A DNA stretch of 64,000 nucleotides from Chondrilla cf. caribensis (GCA_964020155.1 OZ026553.1:5139009-5203008); one strand, 5' to 3'. Counted from the first letter of the stretch, positions 50,787-63,998 are shown. Numbers and translations are program-made. The notes: generated by a model not told the origin, from the sequence alone.

Positions 50787-52221
50787 ATGGCTCACCATCA
50801 TCACCACCACCACCACCACGGTCACGCACGCGCAGAAGCAAGAGAACTGAGGGTAAGGACGCGAATGATACTTGGGGTAGACTCTAATAGGCTTGTGCGT
50901 GTTGAGGAACATGGTTTGTATTTGCTCTGCAGAAAGAAGAGAGAGCCGAGCGACAAGAGGCCAGACTGCACACCAGAGCAGTGAACGCGGCTCTCCACGG
51001 CAATATCGGGAAGGCTATCGTGCTAGAAGTGAGTGTGGAAGCCCTATATGTGCACGCCCACAGGCACTGTGGGACCAAGATAGTACAATACCATTGACAT
51101 TCAATAATTAATTATTGTACATCTATGATTGTACTAAAGTACAATTAATGTATATTGTCTATGGTAGAACTCACTTAGCACAACGTCATGTACAAACACT
51201 TTAGTATAGGAATTTTGGCCACGTTGAAGATTTTTTGTTCCCAATACAAATCATACTTATGCATAGTGGTGTATTAGTATGTACTCTAGTTAGTACTCTC
51301 TCACTGTTTGTATGCACACTTCACTCAGTCCCCAGCTCATGTACACTATGTCAACCAGTACTGATAGCAAGTACAGTACAACTTGCTTAGTAAGTACCCT
51401 GGTTAGTACACACTCCTGTTAGTGAGTACACTTTACTCAGTCCCTAGCTCATGTACCCTGTGTCAACCAGTACTGATAGCAAGTACCTATGATAAATACA
51501 GTTATGTACTTACTAAGCTTGCTCAAGTGCCTCACACAGCTTGTTTGATTCTGTTTCTGTCTTTGTTAACATCATTAATGAGCTGTGTTTTTCCTGCAGT
51601 CCAAAGCCAACCAGAAGCACCATCAAGCTGCTATGCATGGCCATAAGGCAGACATCATCCATGATACCCACCACCACCATCACCATCCCCATGTGCACCA
51701 TTACCCTCCCCATTTGCACCATCACCCTCCCCATCACCATCACGGACCTGATGTCGTCGTCGTACACACTCAAGCTCCACAGCCCTCCCAACCCTACCCT
51801 ACAGGGACTGCACCACCACCACCCAGTAAGTAGCGTTGTGTGATATTGTTCTCCCCTATGTTGTATATCACTGTCTGTATAATATTATTGGCTACAATCT
51901 GTATATTTTTGGCTGCAGTTTGTATATTGTTGGATATTGTTGGCTGCAGTCCGTATATTGTTAGATATTATTGGCTGTAGCCTGCATATTGTTGTATACT
52001 CGATTTTTTCTTAATTTTTAGCTTACCAGCAACCGCCACCAGCTACAGGGACTTATCCTCCCCCACAGCCTTCTGCTTATCCACCCCCACAACCTTCTGC
52101 TTATCCGCCCCCTCAACAACCGGCATACCCGCCCCCGCAACAACCAGCATATCCGCCCCCACAGCAGTCAGCATACCCACCTCCAACCTACCAGCCTCCT
52201 CCAAGTGGGCCTTACATTTAA
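50787..52221 (+). CDS. Charged helical/Pro-rich family, paralogue 3 (His-rich)
   Basis: Four exons, 50787-50852, 50933-51028, 51600-51825 and 52022-52221, give 195 aa. Directly after Met-Ala comes a run of nine His, then GHARAEARELR. Exon 2 is the helical core shared with the other two genes (AERQEARLHTRAVNAALHGN). Exon 3 starts SKANQKHHQAAMHGHKADII and continues into a second His-rich stretch with HHHHHHPHVHHYPPHLHHH and HHHHGPDVVVV. Exon 4 has six YPPPQ-type repeats before SGPYI and the stop. His clusters of this density commonly bind Zn, Ni, Cu or Fe, so metal binding is a reasonable inference; nothing shows it directly. The ATG opening the His run is preceded by an in-frame stop, and no longer N-terminus is seen. 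Confidence 0.75.
51130..51525. repeat. Dispersed gtactgatagcaagtac repeat, two internal copies
   Basis: Two near-duplicate blocks (about 51,300-51,390 and 51,420-51,490) contain tcactcagtccccagctcat, then gtcaaccagtactgatagca and agtac. Related sequence in other orientation lies at 34,840-34,935 and 58,480-58,720. The family is probably a short non-autonomous DNA element; ends are not defined. It fills intron 2 of paralogue 3. Confidence 0.6.
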
Positions 52222-52807
52222 CTATAAATTCAGTGGAGGATCACACTTGATAGCGTTTAATAATTATAAATTGAATTATTACTGTTTGAGTTTATAATCA
52301 TTCCACTGTTTTATATCTTTTTGGAATTACTATTAGCACAAGTGTGAATATCGTGTACACTGGTACATGTAACTCTATTAATGGTAATGCTGATTTTATT
52401 GTGTACATTTTATACTTGAATAATGTGCATGAAATCGGAATTTAATAACATTCATTGATAACAAATACTTTTAGTTTGGAAACAGAGTCAATGTTACATC
52501 CCATTACAGAGCAGACATGCATTAGTCGACATTTTCATTATAACTGGCACATTTCAACGAATGAAGTAGAAGTAATAGAAGTAAAAAAAATCATACCAGC
52601 TGTCAACTTGTAAGACGTATCACATCCACTACATGTAAGCACACATGCACATTACGGCCTACCAGTGATGGAGCATGACATTGTAGCTATGTACGTATTT
52701 ACACTTACACTGCGCTCTGTGTGTTTGTGAGTGGATGCGTGTACAAAAGTAGGAACAAACGACTGAGCAATAACTCCTATTGTGTGTTGTGTGTTGTGAC
52801 TGTCGAA
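52222..52807. other. Convergent intergenic region
   Basis: AT-rich sequence separates the Pro-rich paralogue 3 (+) from the forkhead gene (-). It should hold both 3' UTRs. No repeat or gene is recognisable. Confidence 0.45.
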
Positions 52808-54324
52808 TCAGAACAGTTCTCTTCTCATCGTGGATGGGCTGTGCGAACTGAGGATTTGGTCGGATGTGAAGTTGATCCCGGAGTCACAGTTGTAGGACGG
52901 CTGAGAGCCTTGTGGTGTGCTGTTGGACAACGGGGGGATCAGACCTGGGGACAGAGTGGTGACTGGCAACCCGCTGTAGGTTCCATTGTGGACAGGAGTG
53001 ATGATGCCGCTGTCCATCTCCAACCCTCCGAATCCCTTCAAAGGAGTGAGGGGAGAGCTGAACAGGTTGAAGCCCGGGCTCGGACATTTGTCGTGAGCAA
53101 AAAGTTGAAATAGAGTGGGAGAGGTGACCTGTTCTGCAGCTTTCTTCATCTTTGGAGGAGTGAGATAGTTTTCAAAGGCCCGAGGACAACTTGCTGGAAA
53201 AACTTGAGGCATGTTCCCACTTGGGACGTTGGTGATGTCATAGCAGACAGCTCTGTTTCTAGCAGGAGCAGTTGAACCAAACGACTTCCTCTTCTTCAGT
53301 ATGTACACAGAGGAAACCGGACGTTTCCTGATTATATTGCAGGATCCTCTTGCATCCTCTTCGGAAGCAGAGAGTGTGCTCTCACTATCCTCATGCTCGC
53401 TCCTGTCAAAGGCATATATCGGATCCACCATCAACTGGTCTGAACTGGAGTATCGTGACAGAAAGGACCTCGCCTGTTCCGTTATGTCTTGATCTTTCTT
53501 CTCCGCTACCGGAGGTCTGGATCCAGGTTGTCTCTTCGTCATCCCCATCTCAAAGCTACGTTGACTGAGAGTAGAGTCAACAAAAGGACGATTTATGGTC
53601 TTTTCCGCAAGAGAAGGCAAAGTAGCAAAGGCCTTCTCATATTCTCGAAGTCCCTCGGGATCCTTGAGCAACCACACCGCAGCCCTGCTCCTCTTTGACT
53701 GACCGTCACACAACATCTTCTCGAACATGAACTTGCGGACAGAGAGATTGTGCCGCACTGAATTCTGAGGAGAAGAATGCACACCTATCAGAGATGGTTT
53801 TAACACTCAAAAGTGACAATGTGAATTATACAGTACATAGTGAGGTGACCATCACAGGCTGTTGATCATTTAGCAATCAGTACAATTACAAATTGATAAA
53901 GAAAACAACAACAACAACAACTTCGAGTAAAAATGCTGGTATTACACATAGCTACTTCACATAATGACAATCGGTACTATTACATCTGCAGACATACCTT
54001 CCATGCTTTGGCCTTCTCTGATTTGAAGAATGGAAAGGCTTCCTCGATCCATTCGTAGATACCACTCAGTGTTAGCCCGCCATTTTTGGTCGACCCAATA
54101 GCCAAGGAGATCAGACCGGCGAAAGACAGTTGAGGTCGTCCTTCCTGATTTCCACGCGATCGCGGCGGCTGTACACCAGTTGCAGGAAGAAGTGCAGCTA
54201 GATCCTTGATGTCAGCCTCTCTGATCTTCTCCGAGCACGTCTGTTCTTCATCTGAGGTTTGAAGCCAATTCAAATCGGTTAAACTTGAATCGGAAATCTT
54301 CTCGGCCGTTTTCGAAGCACTCAT
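52808..54324 (-). CDS. Forkhead (FOX) transcription factor, FoxN-like
   Basis: Two exons, 53998-54324 and 52808-53764 (stop included), join at phase 0 to give 427 aa. The forkhead winged-helix domain runs from about residue 63 (RPQLSFAGLISLAI) through GLTLSGIYEWIEEAFPFF to the recognition helix WKNSVRHNLSVRKFMFEKM, ending near AAVWLLKDPEG. The intron falls between AWK and NSVRHNLS. The KNSVRHNLS core and its close follow-up resemble FoxN proteins most, but SLAIGSTKNGG and RKFMF are unusual; FoxM or another subfamily cannot be excluded. The N-terminus is acidic (TSDEEQTCSEK). The C-terminal half is Ser/Pro-rich and low complexity, probably a transactivation region. It is head-to-head with SERGEF. 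Confidence 0.87.
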
Positions 54325-54482
54325 GTTGATCGCGACAACTCGATCCTCAGTAATCTCGTTCCAAACGAAACGATCAAGACAAGTGAAAATTTCAATCTTC
54401 CCGCTCGAACCGCCCCCAAGGTAATGACGTCACGTGATAACTACTCGTTACTGTCCGTTAGATTTGCGTTCCAGCGTTAAAA
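54325..54482. promoter_or_regulatory. Bidirectional FOX/SERGEF promoter with CRE and E-box
   Basis: A 158-bp gap separates the divergent ATGs. It contains aatgacgtcacgtgataa: a perfect CRE (tgacgtca, 54425-54432) overlapping a palindromic E-box (cacgtg, 54431-54436). CREB/ATF and bHLH-zip factors would compete or cooperate there. No TATA box is evident. Confidence 0.55.
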
Positions 54483-57213
<2,731 letters not shown>

Positions 57214-57628
57214 TTAACTATAATTGTTTTGATTCAATTATTTATCATTTTTCTTGAGAAAATTATTATGGTTTGTTGTTATTTGTGACCTTACAATTAT
57301 TATTATTATATTTCCACGGTCTTCCAAATCATATACAGTAATATAAGCATTATCAAATGCAACACTTGAATTTACAGAAAAAATCTTATAAAAATAATGG
57401 AACATTGGCACATTATAGTCAGTACTAATATAAAACAATGCCATATACATAGGGATATGCACAAGTATTGTAATAGTATAGACATGACATTGTATTATAT
57501 CATTTTGTACTGTTAAAATGCAAATGTTAACACTGAACCAGTACAACATTGCAATAAGGTGGTACGAGGGTACATTGTACAAACCAGTCACACACAGGCA
57601 GTGACGTGCACACACTCTCCATGTGGTG

Positions 57629-59791
57629 TCAGTGGTGGCTCTGCTTATACCTCCTCCATGCTCTCTGGATCATGGTGGCTGCAGCCATAGCTCTTCGGAT
57701 ACGACTGACCCTTTCTTGCTGTCTCTGACATTGAGACAGGAACTGTGTCTCCTTGTTCTCCTCCGGTATCGCTACTGGCTGCTGCCTTCGTGGAGTCTCT
57801 CTGCTGTCCTTTGAAGTGGACACTGTTGAACGATGTTTACCAGTTTTATCTGAATTTGGTGATGTCACTTGTAGGCGTTCTCTGAGAGCAGCCAGTCCAT
57901 TACGTGAGGTGCTGTGAGTGGGTGTGTATGTTGGAGACAATGTAGGCGTGGCTGGTCCTGTATGAGAGGAAGAGTGACTGGGCGTGTCTGTAGGAGACAA
58001 GAAAGGTGTGTCCGGTCCGCTATGTGATGTACTGTGGTTGGATACACTAGTTGAAGGCAGAGATTGTGCTGTTGATGTGCGGTGAGTGGTGATGTGAGTG
58101 GAGGTGCTGGATGGAGGTGAAATTGGTGCTGATGGTCCACTTCTCAATTCTCCATGAGTAGGTGTGTCCGATGGGGATAAAATGGGCGTGACAGGCCCAA
58201 TTCCTGATTGATTCTGTTGAGAGGAGGGTGAGAGACTGGATGCCGGTGGACTGGAAGTATTTGAATGGTGCGTCACTGTCTGTGCATTGGTGAACTGCTG
58301 CTTCAATGCCAACAGCTTCCTCCTAGTGGCTGCCTCGCGAAGTTCAAGCTTCTTCTCAACCTGGGACTTACGAAGCTTTTCAATTTGTTCATTCACCTGT
58401 AGTGAACAAGGGGTGAACAGGATTGTGAAGATCCAGAGAGAATGGTGCTAGTTCAAGAGTACGTACATATGTATGTACTGCTCAACTTGCTTAGTACGTA
58501 AGTACCTTGAAGGGCACACAAAATATGTACTTCTTATCAGAGTTACCTACTATCAGTACTGATAGACATTGTGTACATAAGCTGCGAAGTGAGTGAAGTG
58601 CACCCACTAACTGGGAGTGTGTGCTAACCAGGACTGTGAACCAACCAGGGTGCCTACCCACCAAGTTGCACTGTACATGAATGCTCCTCACAAGGAGTGT
58701 ACCAGTACAGTACTGGTATGCACACTATCAGATACATGTCATGCAGTGTGTGGTGTGTAGTACACGGGGGTTCACCTTGGATTGCTGCTTTGAATGAGAT
58801 GCTACCTCAGCCATGAGCTGCATCTCTAGGGATTTTGTGGAGGGATTTCTAGGGGACTTAGGCCCTTCCAAACATTTCACAGGTTTGGGGACATCCACTA
58901 TACCGTGGACCTTCAAGGTGTGCTCAATGTACAGTAATTGCTGGTGGAGCTTAGCCTGCAAGCGGAGGGGAGAGTGTGAGAGCAGTGAATGTAGTGGAAG
59001 GGAGTGTGAGAGGAGTGAATGTAGTGGAGGGGAGTGTGTGAGGAGTGAATGTAGTGGAGGGGGGAGTGTGAGTGTGAATGTATGAGTTATGTATGTACAC
59101 TAAGATATATCCAGTGCATGTACACATCAGATAGGGAATAGTGTACTCCACAAGTGCTTGCATGGTGAATAGTAAGCAACATGAACAAGTAATTCAAGTT
59201 CAAAAACTCGTGGGGCTGCTGCCCCCGCACTCAAATTACTTGGGGGTCTTTCCTAGGTTCAGAAGAAAGGGTCATATAGCTCATAGATTACCAACACATA
59301 ATTAATTTCTAATTGTCAGCATTTGAAGTAGGAAAGGATCATATAGCTCATAGACTACTAACACATAATTAATGTCTAATTGTCAGCATTTGAAGTAGGA
59401 AAGGATCATATAGCTCATAGACTACTAACACATAATTAATGTCTAATTGTCAGCATTCAAAGTAGGAAAGGATCATATAGCTCATAGACTACTAACACAT
59501 AATTAATTACAGTAGCTACAATCACTTAGATATAGGACAAGGGGTATCAAAGTGAAGTACAGGAAACCCAAATGACAAAACAGTATTACAGCACAATGAT
59601 ACTAACAGATACCTGCACTATTAACATTACAGGCCCCACCCTCCTGGTGTGAGCTGACCTGTCTCACTCTCAGCTGCTGTTCAGCTAGTCTCTCCTGACA
59701 CAAGGTCTCTTCCTCGGTGTTGTCCCTCTGAAGGGACAGGATCCTGGAGTGCTGGACAGCCAACTGCTCCCTGATCAGGTCTAGCTCACTC
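57629..59791 (-). CDS. Coiled-coil and IQ-motif protein, 3' exons only
   Basis: Three phase-compatible exons form the end of a longer minus-strand gene: 59659-59791, 58776-58955 and 57629-58396 (stop included). The first begins with one base completing a split codon, so at least one more exon lies upstream, but I could not find it before the minisatellite at 60,150. The exons encode heptad-rich coiled coil (SELDLIREQLAVQHSRILSL; QERLAEQQLRVRQ; AKLHQQLLYIEHTLKVHG; EKLRKSQVEKKLELREAATR), then about 150 residues rich in Ser, Thr and Pro with TPTLSPTYTPTHS-type repeats. The C-terminus is RIRRAMAAATMIQRAWRRYK, an IQ motif that should bind calmodulin. Such an arrangement is common among centrosomal or ciliary proteins, but I cannot assign the orthologue. 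Confidence 0.7.
58960..59075. repeat. Minisatellite, about 24-bp unit x4
   Basis: Units of ggggagtgtgagaggagtga followed by atgtagtgga repeat about four times directly upstream (in gene orientation) of the acceptor of the 58776-58955 exon. Confidence 0.85.
59265..59510. repeat. Tandem repeat, about 73-bp unit x3
   Basis: Just over three copies of gatcatatagctcatagact followed by actaacacataattaat, gtctaattgtcagcatt and gaagtaggaaag lie in the intron between the 59659-59791 and 58776-58955 exons. Confidence 0.9.
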
Positions 59792-59879
59792 CTGCAGTAG
59801 ACACAGTGGTACAGAGTATGTGGACACAATGTATACACAGTAGGCTGACATGCATGCAGGCATGCACTCAGTATGTACG

Positions 59880-60045
59880 CAATATTTACACAGCACAGCA
59901 CACACGTATGTACATACACAGCACAGCACACATGTATGTACATACACAGCACAGGACATACGTACATACACAGCACAGGACATACATACATACTCAGCAC
60001 AGCACATATGTACATACACAGCACAGCACATACGTACGTACTTAC
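59880..60045. repeat. Short tandem repeat cluster, about 24-bp unit
   Basis: Units like acacagcacagcacacatgtatgtacat recur about seven times with 20-28-bp spacing. No coding meaning is seen. Confidence 0.8.
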
Positions 60046-60164
60046 ACAGTCAGTAGATACAGACACAGCAAAGGACAGTGCATCTCATTCAGGATACTAT
60101 GACACATTACTGTCAAAATGTCAGAGGTGTACACTCTCCAGGTAGTGGGTCCCTATCCTTGCAG

Positions 60165-60665
60165 TTCTGCTACACACACAGTATGCAAAACTCCTGCTAC
60201 ACGCACAGTATGCAAAGCTCCTGCTACACACACAGTATGCAAAACTCCTGCTGCACACACAGTATGCAAAGCTCCTGCAACACACACAGTATGCAAAGCT
60301 CCTGCTACACACACAGTATGCAAAACTCCTGCTACACACACAGTATGCAAAGCTCCTGCTACACACACAGTATGCAAAGCTCCTGCTACACACACAGTAT
60401 GCAAAGCTCCTGCTGCACACACAGTATGCAAAGCTCCTGCTACACACACAGTATGCAAAGATCCTGCTACACACACAGTATGCAAAGCTCCTGCTGCACA
60501 CACAGTATGCAAAGATCCTGCTACACACACAGTATGCAAAGATCCTAGACACCAAATGTACATATGCAAAGCTCCTGCTACCAGCACACAGTAAGCAAAG
60601 CTCCTGCTGCACACACAGTATGTAAAGTTCCTGCTACACACACAGTATGCAAAGATCCTAGACAC
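60165..60665. repeat. 27-bp minisatellite, about 18 copies
   Basis: The unit gctacacacacagtatgcaa followed by agctcct repeats about 18 times with few changes. Because 27 is a multiple of three, it opens long repetitive frames on both strands (Cys/Tyr/Thr/His/Ser/Met/Gln on plus), which I do not regard as genes. Confidence 0.93.
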
Positions 60666-60669
60666 CAAA

Positions 60670-61265
60670 TGTACGTATGAAGAAAATAATTCCCACTCTC
60701 ATGAATATGCTGTAGAAGTGGGAATAAGAAGTGAAGATGTGCAAGATTTTCCGCAAATGAAAGCGAATACGGTGACAACAACTTTTGGAGAACCCTTATG
60801 CAAATTAGCACCTGCTGTCACCTGAAGATGCATCCAGTTCAGCTCTGGAAAATGCTTTGCACTTCTTATTTGTTTACTCCCTAACTAGACCTTTGCCTTG
60901 CCAGGTCAGAGTTTTTGCTCAATGTGTATTTAGTTTATTTGGTTTTTCCATGATCACACACCTTCACTGAGTTAATCCTGTGTCCTAGGTTATGAACTTT
61001 TGTATACATCTATGTCATTATTTATCTAACACCAATTTATATGATTGTTGTAAGATTGAAATAATGATTGATGTCTCCAAAAAATATCAGTAATGAGGTC
61101 AGAAATACACCCCGGTATATCGGGTAAATACTGTAGTCGGTGTTTTTGAAGTTAAGCGACAATATCACCAATTGGGATACATGTTATATTTATATGCATG
61201 TACATGTGTACAAATACGTACACTATATACAGTGCATTAGTACACTTTGTATGTAACTACAATAC
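60670..61265. other. Non-coding stretch
   Basis: Single-copy AT-rich sequence. I tested one short exon-like block on the minus strand (60,808-60,850) as a missing exon of the coiled-coil gene, but its phase does not fit. Nothing else is visible. Confidence 0.4.
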
Positions 61266-61270
61266 GAATA

Positions 61271-61800
61271 TCATTATTCCTCCATCACCGTGGTCTTCAC
61301 ATACCACAGTATGGCTACATGGAACACTTCAATGTCATAGACAGTGAGGACAGCAGGCGTGGAGTAGGTAAGGTTGAGTAGCTTCACTATGCATACATAC
61401 ATAATATGTACATATGTGCTGCTGAGTGGACACACACTGCTAGCTGGAGATGCTCCACAGCAGCTGATCTGTGTGCATAAAGTTAAACTTCGATACTTTA
61501 CCAATAAGACATGTTAAGGTTGATCCAAGTTTCACTTGGCTTCATGGTATTTGGTGATCAATGGGAACTGCAGATAACTACATCCAATGCTAAGGTTGGG
61601 TACACCAAACTATACAAGCATGATTGTATGGACTGTACGTAGTAAGTATGGCTGCTGTGTACTGGAGGATCATTGGGTATTGAGAGATGAGCATGAGGAG
61701 TCTGAAGGCTGCCCTACAAACAGCACCAGTCAAGCATAGTGTGTCATTGGGCACACACACTGTAAATAAATTACATACGTATGTACGTATGTACACATGA
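61271..61800 (-). CDS. Candidate exons of an unrecognised minus-strand gene
   Basis: A terminal-exon-like block at about 61,271-61,380 follows an ag acceptor and encodes LLNLTYSTPAVLTVYDIEVF, continuing HVAILWYVKTTVMEE and a stop. A second block at about 61,640-61,715 follows ctgtttgtag and encodes AAFRLLMLISQYPMILQYTA. Both are hydrophobic and look protein-like, yet I cannot join them in phase or name a family. A diverged copy of the second block lies at 63,057-63,160. Treat as low-confidence exons or a degenerate copy of a gene elsewhere. Confidence 0.3.
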
Positions 61801-61885
61801 CAATATAATACGTGGGTGCCTGTCAGAATAGCCAATGGCTAAAGGCTCCCCAGTCTAAATAAGTTACCCTGATACCCTGATACGT
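61800..61885 (+). mobile_element. Fragment of the retroelement family also seen at 22,905
   Basis: The block gaatagccaatggctaaagg followed by ctccccagtctaaataagtt and two ccctgata units matches the 3' end at about 23,200-23,262. The terminal tandem unit differs (ccctgata instead of tatcc), as often seen between copies. Confidence 0.45.
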
Positions 61886-62301
61886 ATATACATATACACA
61901 GAGTAACCAACTATAACTTGAGTATACATACATTTGCAGTAAGTATATTGTGTGGAGAAACAGAGAGCGTAAATGCACAGTAGAAGCTCTGAACTAAGTT
62001 AGCATCAAAACACATATACTGTCCATTGTCTATGAGCACATGTGCAGGTGTGGATGTGTATCACAACATGCATGTGTGCGTGATCAGTCACAGACTTGAG
62101 TAGGAAACAAGTAAAGGTCACCTTCCACAAGTGAATTCATTGTGTTCTGTGGGAGGTGTACTGGGTGGTTCCAAGAACAGAGAAGAGAGAGTATTTATGT
62201 AGGTACAAAGGCTCAAAAGCACAGATCGTTTGCTGTTGGATACTTCTGAGATTACTATCTTTTGGCTTGAGAGTTACGATACACTGTTTATTCAATCGAT
62301 T

Positions 62302-62796
62302 ATGGCTGGATCTGGTAGCAGAACTTTCACCTTGACAGATGCACCACCTAAGCCTGAAGTGGTGAAGATGACCTTGAAAGAAAAATCAATGTGGGGAAGA
62401 TTTAAGAAGACGTGTCAAGGTCTCTCTCCCGAAAAGCTGATGGCAGCATTTGACACAGAAAAGCAGCGCATAACGAAAAATGTTAAAGAACGTGGTCATA
62501 TCACGGAGGAGGAAGCAGAGCTTTTGCACAAGACGACAGAGGAGAATGTTAAGAAGACACTGAAGGAGTTCCAGGAAAAGGCTCTCGATGAAATGAAAAT
62601 TACAACTGAGGACACTCCAGAGCAAATTGACTTCAAGACATCCTTCGCCGACAAGTTGGTAGAGTGGCTTGGAGACCTTCTTGTTTGGGTGGCAAAGAAG
62701 ATCAAAGAAATATTTTCTGTCATTATAAAGGAAGCTATCGATTGGGCTTGGAAAATGGCAGGGGAGTTCTTCACATTTCTCTGGGCTCTATTTTGA
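62302..62796 (+). CDS. Unrecognised 164-aa protein with amphipathic C-terminus
   Basis: A single-exon frame; the ATG at 62,302 (MAGSGSRTFTLTDAPPKP) is the best start, although the frame is open from 62,230. Residues to about 110 are highly charged and helical (EKLMAAFDTEKQRITKNVKE; ITEEEAELLHKTTEENVKKT). The last 55 residues alternate Trp/Ile/Leu/Phe with Lys/Glu: FADKLVEWLGDLLVWVAKKI, IKEIFSVIIKEAIDWAWKMA and EFFTFLWALF. This makes one or two strongly amphipathic to hydrophobic helices that could lie on or insert into a membrane. No signal peptide or known domain is recognised. Codon use looks like a real gene, and no intron is needed. I do not assign a function. Confidence 0.6.
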   Translation: MAGSGSRTFTLTDAPPKPEVVKMTLKEKSMWGRFKKTCQGLSPEKLMAAFDTEKQRITKNVKERGHITEEEAELLHKTTEENVKKTLKEFQEKALDEMKITTEDTPEQIDFKTSFADKLVEWLGDLLVWVAKKIKEIFSVIIKEAIDWAWKMAGEFFTFLWALF

Positions 62797-63056
62797 AAGA
62801 CCTACTTGAAAAGCATTGTGAGAACAGAGACATACGTAAACTAGTATAAATGTACACATGTAGAATGGATGTGATTTTCTGTAGTTAATCATATACTTAG
62901 TTATGAATCTAGTCCATCCAAACCAAAACAGTGTTTACACTATCATTGTTAAATGTGCTAATGTAAAATTGCTGAACATTGCTTCCAATCATCATAAGTA
63001 CATATGTACGTACCCACACATTGCAGTACACACACATGGTAGTATGCATGCTGCAA

Positions 63057-63160
63057 TGAGAAGATGAGTGTGAGGTGTCTGAAGGCTGCCCTGCAGACAG
63101 CACCAGTCAAGCATAGAGTGTGCCATTGGGTACACACACACTGTAAACATGTAAATTTTA
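63057..63160 (-). pseudogene. Diverged copy of the 61,640-61,770 exon-like block
   Basis: On the minus strand, ctatgcttgactggtgctgt followed by ctgcag and ggcagccttcagacacctca closely matches the block ending near 61,765. The coding similarity stops after about ten residues (AAFRHLTLIF), so this is probably a broken duplicate. Confidence 0.4.
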
Positions 63161-63206
63161 TCAAAATAAAACTGGAGAAACAGTGGATCCTGCAGAGGTT
63201 TAAGTA

Positions 63207-63570
63207 GGGTAGGGTGGCTATATTACGGACAGCTAAGGAATAAAACACAATTACAGTACAATTCCTAACTTTAACACACTATAACTTCACATGATGCTAG
63301 ATGTATATATCTCACCCCACAGGAAAGAGTTAGCATCTAAAATGACGGAAGTTTCGTCTGAAAAGAATTGCAGAAACAGAGATCGCCATTTTACCCGTTT
63401 TCGGACATGATTTCCTGTTTCCGGACAGGAAGCTATAATCGGCACCTCTCATCTAATTCGCATAATTATATCAAAAGCATACATTCAGCATAAAAAATGA
63501 AACACAATAAACACAAGACACATTATAATGAACACAACAATTGTATACAAGTTGCTAATAAGACAATGGT
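63207..63570. mobile_element. Probable terminal region of a DNA transposon
   Basis: The sequence tagggtggctatattacgga followed by cagctaag looks like a TA-flanked terminal repeat. Inside, ttcggacatgatttcctgtt and tccggacaggaagctataat repeat the cggaca motif in both orientations. It lies directly after the stop codon of the PHD protein, which supports reading that protein as element-encoded. The other end is outside the window. Confidence 0.4.
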
Positions 63571-63998
63571 TTAATGGTTGCAAGTAGGGCATTTCCATTC
63601 CTCCGAGTCGACATATTCAAGCAGTCCAACACAAGACATATGATACCACAGTTCGCAAATATCACACGATATCCATTTTCCAGGATTGTCAGTACCACAC
63701 AGTTCACAGGTTCCATCATCGGAAACTTCAAAATCACTCTCGTTTGCAGGTAACTGCATCATCTTCGAAGATATTTTTCGATTTTTTTTCTTTTCTGCCT
63801 CCTTCACTTTGCGCTTTACTTCTCGTTCCATTTTTGCCTTAGCCTTTCTTTCAGCCTCCAATACTCTAGCCTTGCGTTTATCTTCTCGTTCTGCTTGTAC
63901 TCGAGTTTTCCTCTCAGCTTCAGCCATTTTTTCTCTTTCTTTTGTTTCTAAATATTCTATCATTTGATCCCCAGTTAGATGTCGGTAGTCAGGCACTG
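63571..63998 (-). CDS. Coiled-coil plus PHD-finger protein, C-terminal part
   Basis: The frame runs off the window at its 5' end, so only about 140 residues are seen. LTGDQMIEYLETKEREKMAE is followed by about 60 residues of Lys/Arg/Glu/Ala-rich coiled coil (VQAEREDKRKARVLEAERK). At the C-terminus is a PHD-type zinc finger: CELCGTDNPGKWISCDICEL, WYHMSCVGL and CPTC, with the Cys4-His-Cys3 ligands in order. This terminal arrangement, ending just after the last CxxC, is typical of pogo/Tigger-type DDE transposase-derived proteins in invertebrates, where a PHD finger closes the protein. A host chromatin reader is the alternative. Upstream sequence with or without a DDE domain would decide. Confidence 0.6.
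   Translation of the reverse strand, partial: VPDYRHLTGDQMIEYLETKEREKMAEAERKTRVQAEREDKRKARVLEAERKAKAKMEREVKRKVKEAEKKKNRKISSKMMQLPANESDFEVSDDGTCELCGTDNPGKWISCDICELWYHMSCVGLLEYVDSEEWKCPTCNH

Noticed and set aside
57629..59791. Assignment of the coiled-coil/IQ gene to CCP110
   Set aside because: I compared it from memory with the CCP110 C-terminal region and see no shared blocks beyond generic coiled coil, so I left it unnamed.
60078..60668. Repetitive 156-171 codon frames on both strands
   Set aside because: A 27-bp minisatellite without stops gives open frames automatically; there is no start context or domain.
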